The notes beneath the pieces were generated by a model. It was not told the DNA's origin, ran no database searches, and worked only from the letters and a program-made list of their open reading frames with translations. This document shows, in pieces, positions 50,238-62,555 of a DNA stretch of 64,000 bases. Location of the stretch: contig CM055102.1 in NCBI GenBank assembly GCA_029204225.1, forward strand, positions 15,936,229-16,000,228. The letters run 5' to 3'. This stretch comes from Diphasiastrum complanatum. Its lineage: Eukaryota > Streptophyta > Lycopodiopsida > Lycopodiales > Lycopodiaceae. The translations under genes were made by a program, and so were the position numbers. Each line of letters opens with the position of its first letter. The stretch's first letter is position 1.

Positions 50238-51223
50238 ATCTGCTCCAGTTAGATTTCTCAAAATCTTTGCTGAATCGTGTGAGGTTTATGGCGAAGTTTT
50301 TCCACAAGACAAACTTAAGCTATTTCCAACGTCCTTAACTAGAGCAGCACAAGATTAGTATTAGAAGCAAGACGAAACTGAACGTATGGATTGGGAAGTA
50401 GTTAAAGCTGGCCTAATTACAAGATTTAAATCCAAAAATTTCTTGGAAGATCCTTTCCTACTTTTAAGTAAAATTAAAATGGGAACATGCTTTGCACCTC
50501 AGGTGGGTAGACAGGCAGCTCGATGCGTTGTCTTCACTATTGTGAGTTTCCAATAGTTTTTTATATCATTGTTTGTTCTTCTTGGCCACTACATCAACCC
50601 AAATCACACTTAAAAATCTCAATAAAGGGCAGTAAAGTAAACGGGTCAAGCGTCTCATATCAGTGTAATCCTGAACTAATTAATAATGACGCTATGATTA
50701 TGTGGTTCTTAGTAGGTCTACCTAAGAGGATCAGATGGAAACTTAAATGTCGAGTAGATTATATGTATATTACAACATGCAATGGATGATGCAATATACA
50801 AAGAGGATGACGATTTAGATGATGAAGCAAATGTTGGCATGCTGTGATATACAGCTAGCCAAATGACTCCACGACTATTGCATTTACAAACATCAATGCA
50901 ACAGCTGAGTTGATGATGAACGAGTTTGAGAAACTTGGTCAAAAGCAGCGGATGCAACTAGAGACGATGCAGTCACGGTTCGATGCAAAGTTGAAAGCAT
51001 TGGAAGAGCATAATGCCAAGATTGATAAAGCAAGTGATAAGATGACTAAAACATTTTCTAGCAGAGAAAATGTTTGGTGTGCAATCTGTGCTAAAAATCA
51101 CACCATAAATGAGTGTCCAATGATGAAACGACGTGCATACCATGTGCCATGAAAATTTAGAAATCATTTGTAAATAGAACTCGCAAAGAATTTACTGAGA
51201 ATTTACTCACAGATTGTCAAAAC

Positions 51224-53289
<2,066 letters not shown>

Positions 53290-53890
53290 TTGAACTCAAA
53301 TGAAGTTGAATTTGATAATGAAGAGCCATTGTCCCTTTTTTCATTTGTTATAATAGAAGACAAAAGTTTGTGTTGGAGTCACTTGATTATACACCAAAGT
53401 AATTCTTCAAAGCAAAAAACAAGGGTGACTAAATATTTACAAGATTGCTTAAGCCAAGCTATGGCCAAAAATGAGATTAACTAAAAGCAAATGTCAAATG
53501 GATGCTAACGACCTGTATTTTCCCCTTCTAATATTTTTTATAGATGATAAGCTCCCCATAAGCTCCAATAATACGGAGTCATTGCCTAGTATCAATAGGA
53601 TCAAAAGAGCAAACAATTATTTTCATGGAATGGAATACTCCTTGAAGGAAAAGAGTGCCATATTTGAATAGTATTATCATATGCATTATTTTCATATAGA
53701 TACTACCGTTCGTATAGATACAACTATTTCTTTGCGATTGTAAAGTATTCACCTGAATTGAGTTTTGTAACACTGATGGCTTAAAAACAGTTATGATAAA
53801 ACTAAATCTAGCCTTCAAGTTTACTAAGGGCAAGGTTACAAGTGGATGTTGGGAGTCAAAGATTTCAAATGGTCTTAAAATAGGAAAACT
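53290..53890 (+). other. Possible upstream part of Penelope-like element
   Basis: Short open frames (DNEEPLSLFSFVIIEDKSLC at 53290, INRIKRANNYFHGMEYSLKE near 53570) precede the RT fragment in the same direction but show no motif I can name. They may be decayed RT sequence. Confidence 0.3.
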
Positions 53891-54109
53891 TTGAAAGAAT
53901 GGAATACTATTGACATGGAGACAATATGTGCATGGAATTCCATGTTGATAGATAATTGCATAGTCATGCTTGGTAATCACACTTGGAGACAGATCCGGGG
54001 GATACCCATGGGTTTTTTGTGCTCACTATTATGGTGTAATTGGTACCTTTTATATTTTGAAATGCGGTTTATCAAAAGGTTGGCAAGACTGAAGCAAATA
54101 AAATTATGA
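53891..54109 (+). pseudogene. Penelope-like element reverse transcriptase fragment
   Basis: The frame reads KEWNTIDMETICAWNSMLID, then NCIVMLGNHTWRQIRGIPMG, FLCSLLWCNWYLLYFEMRFI and KRLARLKQ. The core pattern (RQxxGIPMGxxCxxLxxxxYLxxYExxFI) is the RT palm region typical of Penelope-like elements, which are related to telomerase, rather than of LTR or L1 elements. The segment ends before the catalytic YxDD block and is cut by copia sequence at about 54120. It carries no GIY-YIG domain in the window. Several canonical residues are changed, so it is a dead fragment. Confidence 0.75.
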
Positions 54110-54122
54110 ATGACTTCAAGTT

Positions 54123-54362
54123 TTCAGCCCAACCATACTCTATTGCGACAATCAGAGCTGCATTGCTCAATCTCTGAATCCATGAACTCACTCTAGAGCT
54201 AAACACATTGAAGTTCAATTTCATTTTCTTAGAGAGAAAGTTCAAAATAAGGATGTTGAATTAAGTTACTATCCTACTGCCAGTATGTTGGCTGATATCT
54301 TGACTAAGCCTCTGTCAAGAGAAAAGCATGTTGCATTATGTAGCTTGATTAATTTCATTTAG
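54123..54362 (+). pseudogene. Copia RNase H C-terminus
   Basis: The frame gives FSPTILYCDNQSCIAQSLNP, a TGA at 54183-54185, then THSRAKHIEVQFHFLREK, LSYYPTASMLADILTKPLSR and a stop after LINFI. This is the end of copia RNase H (CDN, then KHIxxxxHFxR, then ADIxTK). A polypurine tract and LTR follow directly, so it is the 3' end of one element. Confidence 0.9.
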
Positions 54363-54382
54363 GATCCTAGGAGTTAAGCTTA

Positions 54383-54720
<338 letters not shown>

Positions 54721-54721
54721 A

Positions 54722-56607
54722 CTCTCTGAAGTCGAACGTTTGTGTAATCAATTAACTAGAGCACAAGCAGGATTGACAACAAACTCTTCAAGTTTGAGGT
54801 CTTCGAGGTCGTCTTCTTCATCTTCGACCACGTTTGAATTCAATATCTTCGAGTTCGAGGTCCACGTCATCCACATTGCCTTGTACGACGCAGACCACAT
54901 CACAGTTCAGTTTAGTACCTTTTAGTAACTGCATTGTTTCACGCTCATTGCCCACATAGTCTCGTAACTGTTCCATGTATATATACATAACGGCAACTCA
55001 AGTAAGAGAAATATATACAGACATGCGCATGCATGCAAGAGATGTATACACATGAAAGTGAAGAAGAGTGAATCAAAGTTCCTGCGTGAACTTAATTGTG
55101 TCTTGATTATCTGATTCCTTAGAATCAAGGATATCCGAGAGAGTGAAAGCTATTTAAGAAATAGGGACAATTATTTAATGTGTAATTAGCTAAGTAAGAT
55201 TATGCACATAGTGCACCACCATTGTGTATGGACGTAGATCTTTTGTAGTTGTAGCCCTTCCACCTGTCAACAAGGGTGAGAACACTGGATAGGTGCCTAA
55301 CTATGTAAAGATGCAACTATTAGATACTTCTCTACTTCCTCCCTTAACTCTACTCACTGCTAACACTACCCACCATTAACTCTACACCACTAACTAACAT
55401 TCCACATGATTTTAGAGAGAATGTGAAGAGAAGAGTAGAAGAAATAGAGGGGAGAAGAGAGAAGGGGAGTGAGGGTGGAGGTTAGCTCAATTGCTCCTTA
55501 TGCTTGCTAATGGAAAAACATTCACTATCACAACCAAAAACATGCAAACTAGAAGCAAATAAGAAGCACAATCAAATGGCATTAGCAAGTAGTGAATAGC
55601 AATTGAGGATGCTTCTCTCCAAAGTTTGGTAGAGTTTTCTCCTTCTCAATAGGCATGAAAAATAGAGTACAAATGGTGTCTTTTTATAAATGGGAAAGGC
55701 CCTTGCCCCAAAATCCTATTGGCTAATATGTACATTGATCCTATCCATTCATCTTGGACCCAACTTAATCCAAAGGCCCACAAAAAGTACATTAGAAATC
55801 ACAAGATTCATGTGAGTCCAAAAATTAAACCAACTTAAAAAAGTTTAATACTAAGTTCTAACTTGACTTTGAGCCTCAAGTTTTATTTTAATTACAAAAG
55901 AGCCCAAGTCTATTATTTCTATTTATGCTCAACTTGCTACTTGTGCTCATTGGGCCATGGGCTTATACGCGCAGGAAGCCATGCCCTCGCAACACATTTA
56001 TTCACCAACTTTATTTATTTGCTCTGTGTTGGGGATACCCCCAACACACTGTGAACCATTTTTTGACACAAGATCGTGATCTGATCATTGTATTCACAAT
56101 AGGCTTAATTCAAATTCTGTATTTCCTTATGTGTATTCCACTATGAATGCTTTCTGATAATTTTCTTTCTCAATCGACACTCACTCAATTCGGAATGTCT
56201 AATCTCAAAGGAAACATGGTTGTCTCAGACGCCTAATTGTTTCGCTCCCTTCATGGTTGTCTTTGACACCTACCAAGATATTCCTCCATTCAATTTAAGT
56301 CAATGTTGACGTTGTAGTTTGGTAAAATTCCTGTAATGTTTTCTATATTGGAGCTCTGTTTCCTGTTCCGCACCTAATACCTTCAAGAGCCCTAACAAAG
56401 TGGAGAGAATCTGACCTAATAGGAAAATTTATCTCTTAGTGTACTTCTAAAGGTCGATATAGTACTTCAGTGCAGAGATAGATAATTTGAGAATTATTCC
56501 ATCTCTAAGTACTTATTTGATATTGAAGTCAGACTAAGGATAGATTTTCAAGGTAAATGTAAAAGTTAACAGATTGATTTGTTAGCTTTTGAACTTGATT
56601 TTCATGA
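54722..56607. other. Non-coding; LTR-like sequence and a 9-bp hairpin
   Basis: No gene is supported. The region around 55480-55860 resembles the wording of LTR U3 sequence. A perfect inverted repeat GTGTTGGGG / CCCCAACAC with a 4-nt loop lies at 56026-56047, matching the ends expected of TGTTGG...CCAACA LTRs. Confidence 0.4.
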
Positions 56608-56880
56608 TTGGTCGACTGCTGGTGGTCATCCAGTCATATGAACTTAGTTTATATGATGATGACAGTTGGATGTATTGAAGATTTTTTCCATTTGGAGGAC
56701 TTATCACTCAATGTACCATTGGAATCTAAAAGAGTACTAAGAATTAGAGATAAACAGATGAGGAATCGTTCTATCTCTGAATACTTGATTAGGTTGGTTG
56801 GTCAGATTGAGGATAATGATTCATGGAAAAGAGTTAAAAGCATACAAATGTGGATCTTTCCTAGTTGCTCGTTCTGAGGA
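56608..56880 (+). pseudogene. Gypsy integrase tail with chromodomain-like segment
   Basis: The frame contains VPLESKRVLRIRDKQMRNRS, ISEYLIRLVGQIEDNDSWKR. This matches the pattern PxxILDxRxxxLRxRxxxEYLVxWxxxxxEDxxWE of chromovirus tails, with substitutions at the aromatic positions. A stop follows at 56876, then a polypurine tract. Upstream integrase and RT are not recognisable. Confidence 0.55.
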
Positions 56881-56893
56881 TAGAACTTGTTTT

Positions 56894-57440
56894 AGGGGGG
56901 AAGAATGTTACGTCCATGTCCAATATGAGAGATTCGGATTAATTCCTGAGATCTAGATAGCCGGTCACTCTAGTGTATGCGATTATTAGTTATGTCTCAT
57001 CATTTCGAACTTGGCCAGCAAAGTAATTAATAATCATATGAGGGCCCAGATCTATATTTGGACATAGGAGCACTGCATGGTGTATGATTGCTATAATGCA
57101 AAAATAGGAGGTCAATTGCAATTCCAGGTCGCATGGGGATCCTAAGAGGAATATTCTCTCCTCCTAAGAGAGAATATATACTAGTGGAAACTCGCTCATC
57201 TACCTATTGGATTTTCTAATCCTTGTAGCCAGGAGCCCCTCCTCTCTTGCATTCATTCACCATGGCATGGGGGTGAAGTGGTTAGGGTATTGACTAGCCA
57301 TTTCTTGTTGGTTGGGCGGTTTTGCTCCACATGTGTCCTTTTGGTTGCATGCAACAGGATCTAGTCGGATCTTCACTAGGCGATCTTTACACTTAGTGAG
57401 GGTGGAAAAACTTGTTTTCTTCTATTTAGGCTTTAAATTT
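56894..57440 (+). repeat. Polypurine tract and gypsy 3' LTR
   Basis: AGGGGGGAAGAA (56894-56905) is followed by TGTTACGTCCATG at 56906, the start of a gypsy LTR. The LTR continues through an imperfect inverted CTCTCCTCCTAAGAGAGAAT block to an undefined end, perhaps near 57430. Confidence 0.6.
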
Positions 57441-58539
57441 AAACACTTTGTAAAGCATATTCAAAATTGAGTGTGGGAAATCCCTTTTGCAATAAAACCT
57501 TCTATAGTGCAAGTATAGGGGGGTATTTGAATTAAAACTTTATGTTTTTGAAGAGATAGTATGCCTATTGTTGTCCAGTTGTGTGGTAGCATAGCAAGGT
57601 ATTTATGAACGAAGAAGCATCCATGAGAGAGAGAGAGAGAGAATTGAAGAGAGAGCAAGAGCGAGACCTATATATATATATAGCATACACGGATAGCAAG
57701 CAAGGAGGCGACGGGCAAAGACGATGAGCGTGAGATGGAGCAGAGATGTGCAATGAGTGGAGATGTACAACGAGTAAGGGTGGTGTTAACCCAGCCTACT
57801 CTAGGCATGACATAGGGAGAGTAGGGTGACTTTACAACACCCTTACATTCTCTCTCTAAAATATTTTTATATATAGATATATAATCTTATTTGATCCAGT
57901 AGACTTGGACGAGTTCATGCCATAGTAACTACACTTATGTCACGTTAGAATTGGAATCATTCTTGATGATTTTTTTTTTATGAGTTTACTTCATTCTCAC
58001 CTCCAATAAAGTATGTTGCCTACATATGCAAACAAGCTACACAAAATATGCTTCATGTTTGTGAGGTTGCACATAAACCAAAAAATTGTTGCTAAGCAAA
58101 AAGTTCTCTACATCGATGATGAGTGCATGGAGGATAGATCAGTTCATATCAATTTTATATGTCTATAAGGAGTGTTTCACGATAATTGCACAAGTCTGAA
58201 ATACACTACTACTGACATTAAAACACTTAAATTTTTGGCTACGTGATTGATATCATTATAGTAGCATATCGATTTTTCTTAAAAAGATTTGTCGTGAATA
58301 GTAATAGATAAGAGAGAAGGGCTCCTGTATTTCATGCTCTTGTTTTCATCTCATTGTATGATCACCAAATGGAAGTATTTTATGAAAAAATTCGTGCATA
58401 TGTGTGCAGTCCATCGTCATATATCTAGGTCTTCAACCAAATTTCAAAATTACTTTGAAGAGTAATATGAGTTACATTAGGAGGCTACCAAAAGAAGCCT
58501 TGAAATACCTATAGGTTCTTGATCCTAGCTTGCTATTGA
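57441..58539. other. Non-coding with short GA and TA repeats
   Basis: A (GA)n run at about 57625-57642 and (TA)n near 57668 occur in otherwise AT-rich sequence. No coding motif. Confidence 0.45.
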
Positions 58540-58990
58540 AATATTCAAGTAAATACATGTGGATACTCATATGCAAATTGGGCTAGAACTTGGATGATAC
58601 GATGCCTACATCAAATTATATCTCTTCTTGGTAGTACATTTGTTAATTTTCTATCACAAAATGAAGTGTGGTAGCACTCTAAAATTGAAGCATGAGTACA
58701 TCGAATTTGCATAAGCTCCTATGGTGATTATATACTATTGAAGTTTTACTCTCATAGATTGTTTTCATGCAAGGGACATATGCTAACCTATTTGTAACAT
58801 TGTCTATATTAGGATCAAAATCAAGTTACACAAATAACAAAGTAAAGAAGACATTCAGTATCATTTATTTCCTTTTGAAAAACAAGTTTGAAATAGATCT
58901 TGAATATTGTAAAACAAGGAACATGATTGTTGATGTTTTCAGTAAGCCTACAACATCTGTAATTGAGCACAAAATTCTAGTAACTATTTG
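58540..58990 (+). pseudogene. Strongly decayed copia RNase H
   Basis: Across several frames I read SYANWART, GSTFVNFLSQNE, KKTFSIIYFLLKNKFEIDLE and YCKTRNMIVDVFSKP. These fit SDADWAG, the WxSKKQ block, the KHIxIxYHFxRxxVExxxIxLEYC stretch and ADIxTKP of copia RNase H. Most catalytic residues are gone. Confidence 0.65.
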
Positions 58991-60424
58991 CATTCTTCTT
59001 TACCCAGGTTATCAACATATAATTCATCCTTTTTCATTTGAAATGTCTTTTTTGTTGTTTTTGCCATTATTTTCTATCATCAATCTTCTTAACAGGTGTA
59101 TGTTGCTTGTGTGAATCTTGTTCAAAGCTTTTACTTGATCAAAATATAGTTTTTTAATTGATTCTTTGTAAGCGTGTAGATAGTGCAAGAATGTAGCATA
59201 TCCAAATCCATTACCATTTCATTCATGAAAGGGTGCTAAATAGGAAAATCAATATTGTTCATTGTGGTGTGGTCCACTATACACGTTAAGGACATAACAA
59301 AGATGTCTAGTTGTTATTAGACAATCGGTTGGGTGCCACAACCTAGGCTCTTGTGTGCTCATTTCTATTCCAAGTAATCTTATGACTTGAAACCACATGT
59401 CATCACATGTGTGGAGTTAATGTGGATATGACACACATTTAATGTTTTGTACATGTGGCAATGTCTTAGTCATTAAGGTCATATTGACGTCCATATGATA
59501 ATGGATATTTGTGTTGTGATGGAGACATTTCTAAGGCCAAATATCCAAGGGACACACATATATAATTGTACATATGCAATACCGGACTCATGTGCAGATT
59601 ACTAATTCTTTTTTAATATCTTAGTGTAGCTTTATCTCACAATATTTTACAATGTTGTACCATATTAAAAACATTCAACAAATTGCAAGTACATTGATGT
59701 GAAACTTATCTTATGAACATGGACATTTGCTATTTATCATTTTCATACATATTCAAGGATATTATATCTTCATGACAAGACATTTCTTTGTTGCACTTAT
59801 TTTACTAGCCTCTTAGGATTCAATGCCAATTTTAGTTATTACAATTGGAATATCCACAATGAGTTCAAATTCCAAAGCACCTAGTAAATGAGTTCACCAA
59901 GTCTCAACCTTCATCAACAAGCCTTGAAATTAAAGTGTTTTCTTACTATTCAAAATTTGGGTGTGCATTCTACTAAAATTTCTCATAGACCATCTAAATT
60001 AAGATCATGGGGACAATGCTGCTAAAGTTGACCATTTCATTGAGCTTCTATTGAGAAATTGTAGTCATTTATTTTGTGAGTGCAATAAGGCATTGGTCAC
60101 AACAAAAAACTATTAATAACTATAGTTACTCTTAGATTTGCAAAGTACAAAAGTCCATATAGCAAGTATATAGTTAGTATAGAGATGGCTATCAGACATC
60201 CTATTGTAATGGATCTTTACTAAAGTTCATTATTGACAATCTTACAAGCTATTAACCATCAGATAGACAAAAAGAAATAGTGCATCACCACCGAAGCAAC
60301 TCCCAAAGATTGTGCGTGTCCAGTCTCAGTATTTTAAACGTATCGTAAACATACCACACACGGAAAGTTAAAAACTGCTAAAACTAGAAATGTATGTAAA
60401 ACTAATATATAAATTGGGCTCACC
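58991..60424. other. Non-coding, nothing recognised
   Basis: AT-rich sequence of about 1.4 kb with no gene, RNA or repeat that I can identify. Confidence 0.4.
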
Positions 60425-60434
60425 AAATTTAACA

Positions 60435-61331
60435 CTCTCCCTTAAGCAGTAGTTTTTTTTGACATAGAGAAAGCTTTTCTCAAAAAAAAAACTCAAATTT
60501 ATCAATACTTAAGGACTTAGTAAGTATATTTGCTAGCTTGTGTTCAATCTTGTAATGCACTATCTAGTAATTTTCTGAAATGAAATGATACTTGATCTAC
60601 GTATGCTTGTCTTCCAAGAATTCACCTACTTCGATCATTTAGAATCCTCCCCAAAGTTCAAATCAAAGGAAGTTTGTTGCTTCTAGCCATCTAGACTGCC
60701 TATACCCTGTATAGAGACCTCTTTGCTAAGACGCTTTGTAGGCTAGCTTTCTTAGTAAAATACACTGTTAGTCAGCTCCATCGGATCGTGCATCCTTACA
60801 ACACAGCTCTAATGCCAAGTTAACTTTCTGAAGATCAAGTGTAGTGTACAAATCAGAACCACAATCACCATACCTCAAGCACCTCAAGCCCCAGTGCAAC
60901 TATCCGGGATCATTACAAAATTGGCTAACTTTGTTAACATTGTAGGCTATGTCTAGGCGAGTACACACAGCTGCATACATAAGGGATCCTACAAGGTTTC
61001 TAAATGGGATCCTATTCATTCTTCTACGCTCAGCTTCAGTTTTGGGACTCATATTTGCTGTGCGTACTATTCTCTTTTTGCCTAGGGTGCTGGCTGGTAG
61101 AGCGTCAATCATAATATATCCCTTAATCATCTCACATATATATCTTTTCTGGCTTAGTCTAATGGCTCCATTTACAGGATTTTTTATGATTTCCATCCCT
61201 AAGCAATGGTACACCTCCCCCAGGTCCTTCCTCAAGCTCTTAAAAGATGGCACAACAAAAGTGTATGCATAACAAAGAAACATTATACATATAGCAAAAG
61301 CCCCAAATTGCATGGGCTCGACAAGTGTCAC
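60435..61331 (-). pseudogene. Copia RT/RNase H 3' end (minus strand)
   Basis: The minus frame at 61331-60900 reads LGEVYHCLGMEIIKNPVNGA, IRLSQKRYICEMIKGY, RIPFRNLVGSLMYAAVCTRL and DIAYNVNKVSQF, the copia RT-connection region. Further on, HEDKHT-type text with IKYHFI and EHKLANILTKSL marks the end of RNase H, interrupted by stops. A polypurine tract AAGGGAGAG (plus 60435-60443) and LTR start TGTTAAATTT (plus 60425-60434) follow. The upstream part of the element is absent. Confidence 0.85.
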
Positions 61332-62555
61332 TAAATTGGCCTACCACCTGCCAAGAGTTAGGCCCAATATGGCATAAACAACTATCAAAACTCAGGATTT
61401 GCCCCTGAGTACAGCATAAGCTGTAAAAAAAATTATTGTAGAGGCCAATTTCCTATCATTGTGGCTACATGCAAGTAGCCAGCTATGGACGAGTGCCCAA
61501 CTGATATGTCGATAGTGGGTTGTGAGAAATGCAAAAAGGTTATCTATGTTAGTTGTAGGGGTCTTATACTTTTTTGTATCAATCATCTTGGTGTAGGATG
61601 TTGATAGGGTCAAATTTGATGGCAAATTGTCCAATTCCACATGTAATGCCACTATTGAGCCAAAGTAGTGTAGGAGGCAAAACTCGAGCTAAATGGATAT
61701 TAGACAAGTGTAATGCTTTTGTTTGATGAAGTTCAAGAGGTCCAATAGAATTTAGATGTGGAACCATGAGTGGACCAATAGGATTTAGAGGTGGAACCAT
61801 GAATGGTCCAATAGAATCAAGAGATGAATGGATCAATGGTCCAATAGGACTAAGAGGTGGCAAAAGTGTGGTCCAATAATTTCTGAGCATTGTGTTAGCT
61901 CGTGGATCTATAGTATCATTTTACTTCTCACTTTGATAAATGCAATTTGAAGATCTAGTGGATTTTGAGTCTAAGTGCCCTTCTAGCGGAATCAGGTGCT
62001 CAAACATGTGTGAGGAACATCCAATTTCAGTCTTCCATGTTTGATCCAAAAATCTTGCCAGATACCTTGTTTTGAAGCTATTTTTGTCTAGTTTCTAATG
62101 CAATAAGTTTCATTCCATTTGGTTGGGCCAATCAAAAGCTATAAGCTTTTGAAGAGGGTTAGGTAGGGCACCTAGGCCTGTGTGGAAACATTTGGTTTGT
62201 TCAAGAGATTTCATGTTTGATCCCAAATCACAATTGTATGCTTACCAATCTCATCTATATGTGATCTAGGCACTGTTTTGAGATCTTAGCCATTTTGTTT
62301 CATGCAATATTATTGTATTTAAGTCAAATTTGTTTTCTTAGTGTATTTCACACGTGCTAAGAGTGGTTGATCCTAACTTCTCCCATACTCCATTTGATGT
62401 GAAGTAGATCTAGTTTTGGAGAGATTGAGATAGGTAGTGAAAATCCATTCACAATCTGTTGCAAGATCTTTCATAGGAGTTGATAGCACATCATTATTGG
62501 ATCCTATTGAGAGTGTGTAGCAACATTTTTTGTTCATAATTTGAGTTCTCTTCAC
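61332..62555. other. Non-coding; short peptide-like repeats at 61735-61870
   Basis: A 35-bp degenerate unit with GGTCCAATAG and GGTGGAACCATGA repeats about four times at 61735-61870. From about 61900 to 62555 the sequence resembles the LTR/leader of the copia that follows, including TTTCACACGTGCTAAG at 62346, but no boundary is clear. Confidence 0.45.

Larger units (their letters stand above)
44372..50242 (-). mobile_element. Copia-A: apparently complete young copia element
   Basis: Two 653-bp LTRs (44377-45029 and 49585-50237) read identically by eye and are flanked by the 5-bp target duplication ATCTG (44372-44376 and 50238-50242). The LTR ends are TGTGAAAA...TTTTTCACA. The primer-binding site, polyprotein frame and polypurine tract are all present and undamaged. 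Equal LTRs imply insertion recently relative to neutral mutation, and the intact frame means it may still be active. Confidence 0.95.
44265..51152 (+). pseudogene. Gypsy-4 gag, split by copia-A
   Basis: The part left of copia-A (44265-44376) reads MVDSDIELELFDPPFVAPQI and ELPKYNGLS. The part right of it (from 50238) continues SAPVRFLKIFAESCEVYGEV, DKLKLFPTSLTRAAQD and MDWEVVKAGLITRFKSKNF. Together they show the gypsy gag pattern of a short N-terminal arm, FLxxFxxxC, the KLxxFxxSLxxxA helix and the Wxxxxxxxxxxxf segment. Stops follow. The C-terminal part (50910-51152) has QRMQLETMQSRFDAKLKALE and the CCHC-type knuckle CAICAKNHTINEC (51078-51116). No pol remains downstream. Confidence 0.8.

Noticed and set aside
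57259-57345. tRNA-like A-box words (GTGAAGTGGTTAGGG) suggesting a SINE
   Set aside because: No convincing B box (GGTTCGAATCC-like) at the right distance, no tail and no target duplication. It lies in an apparent gypsy LTR.
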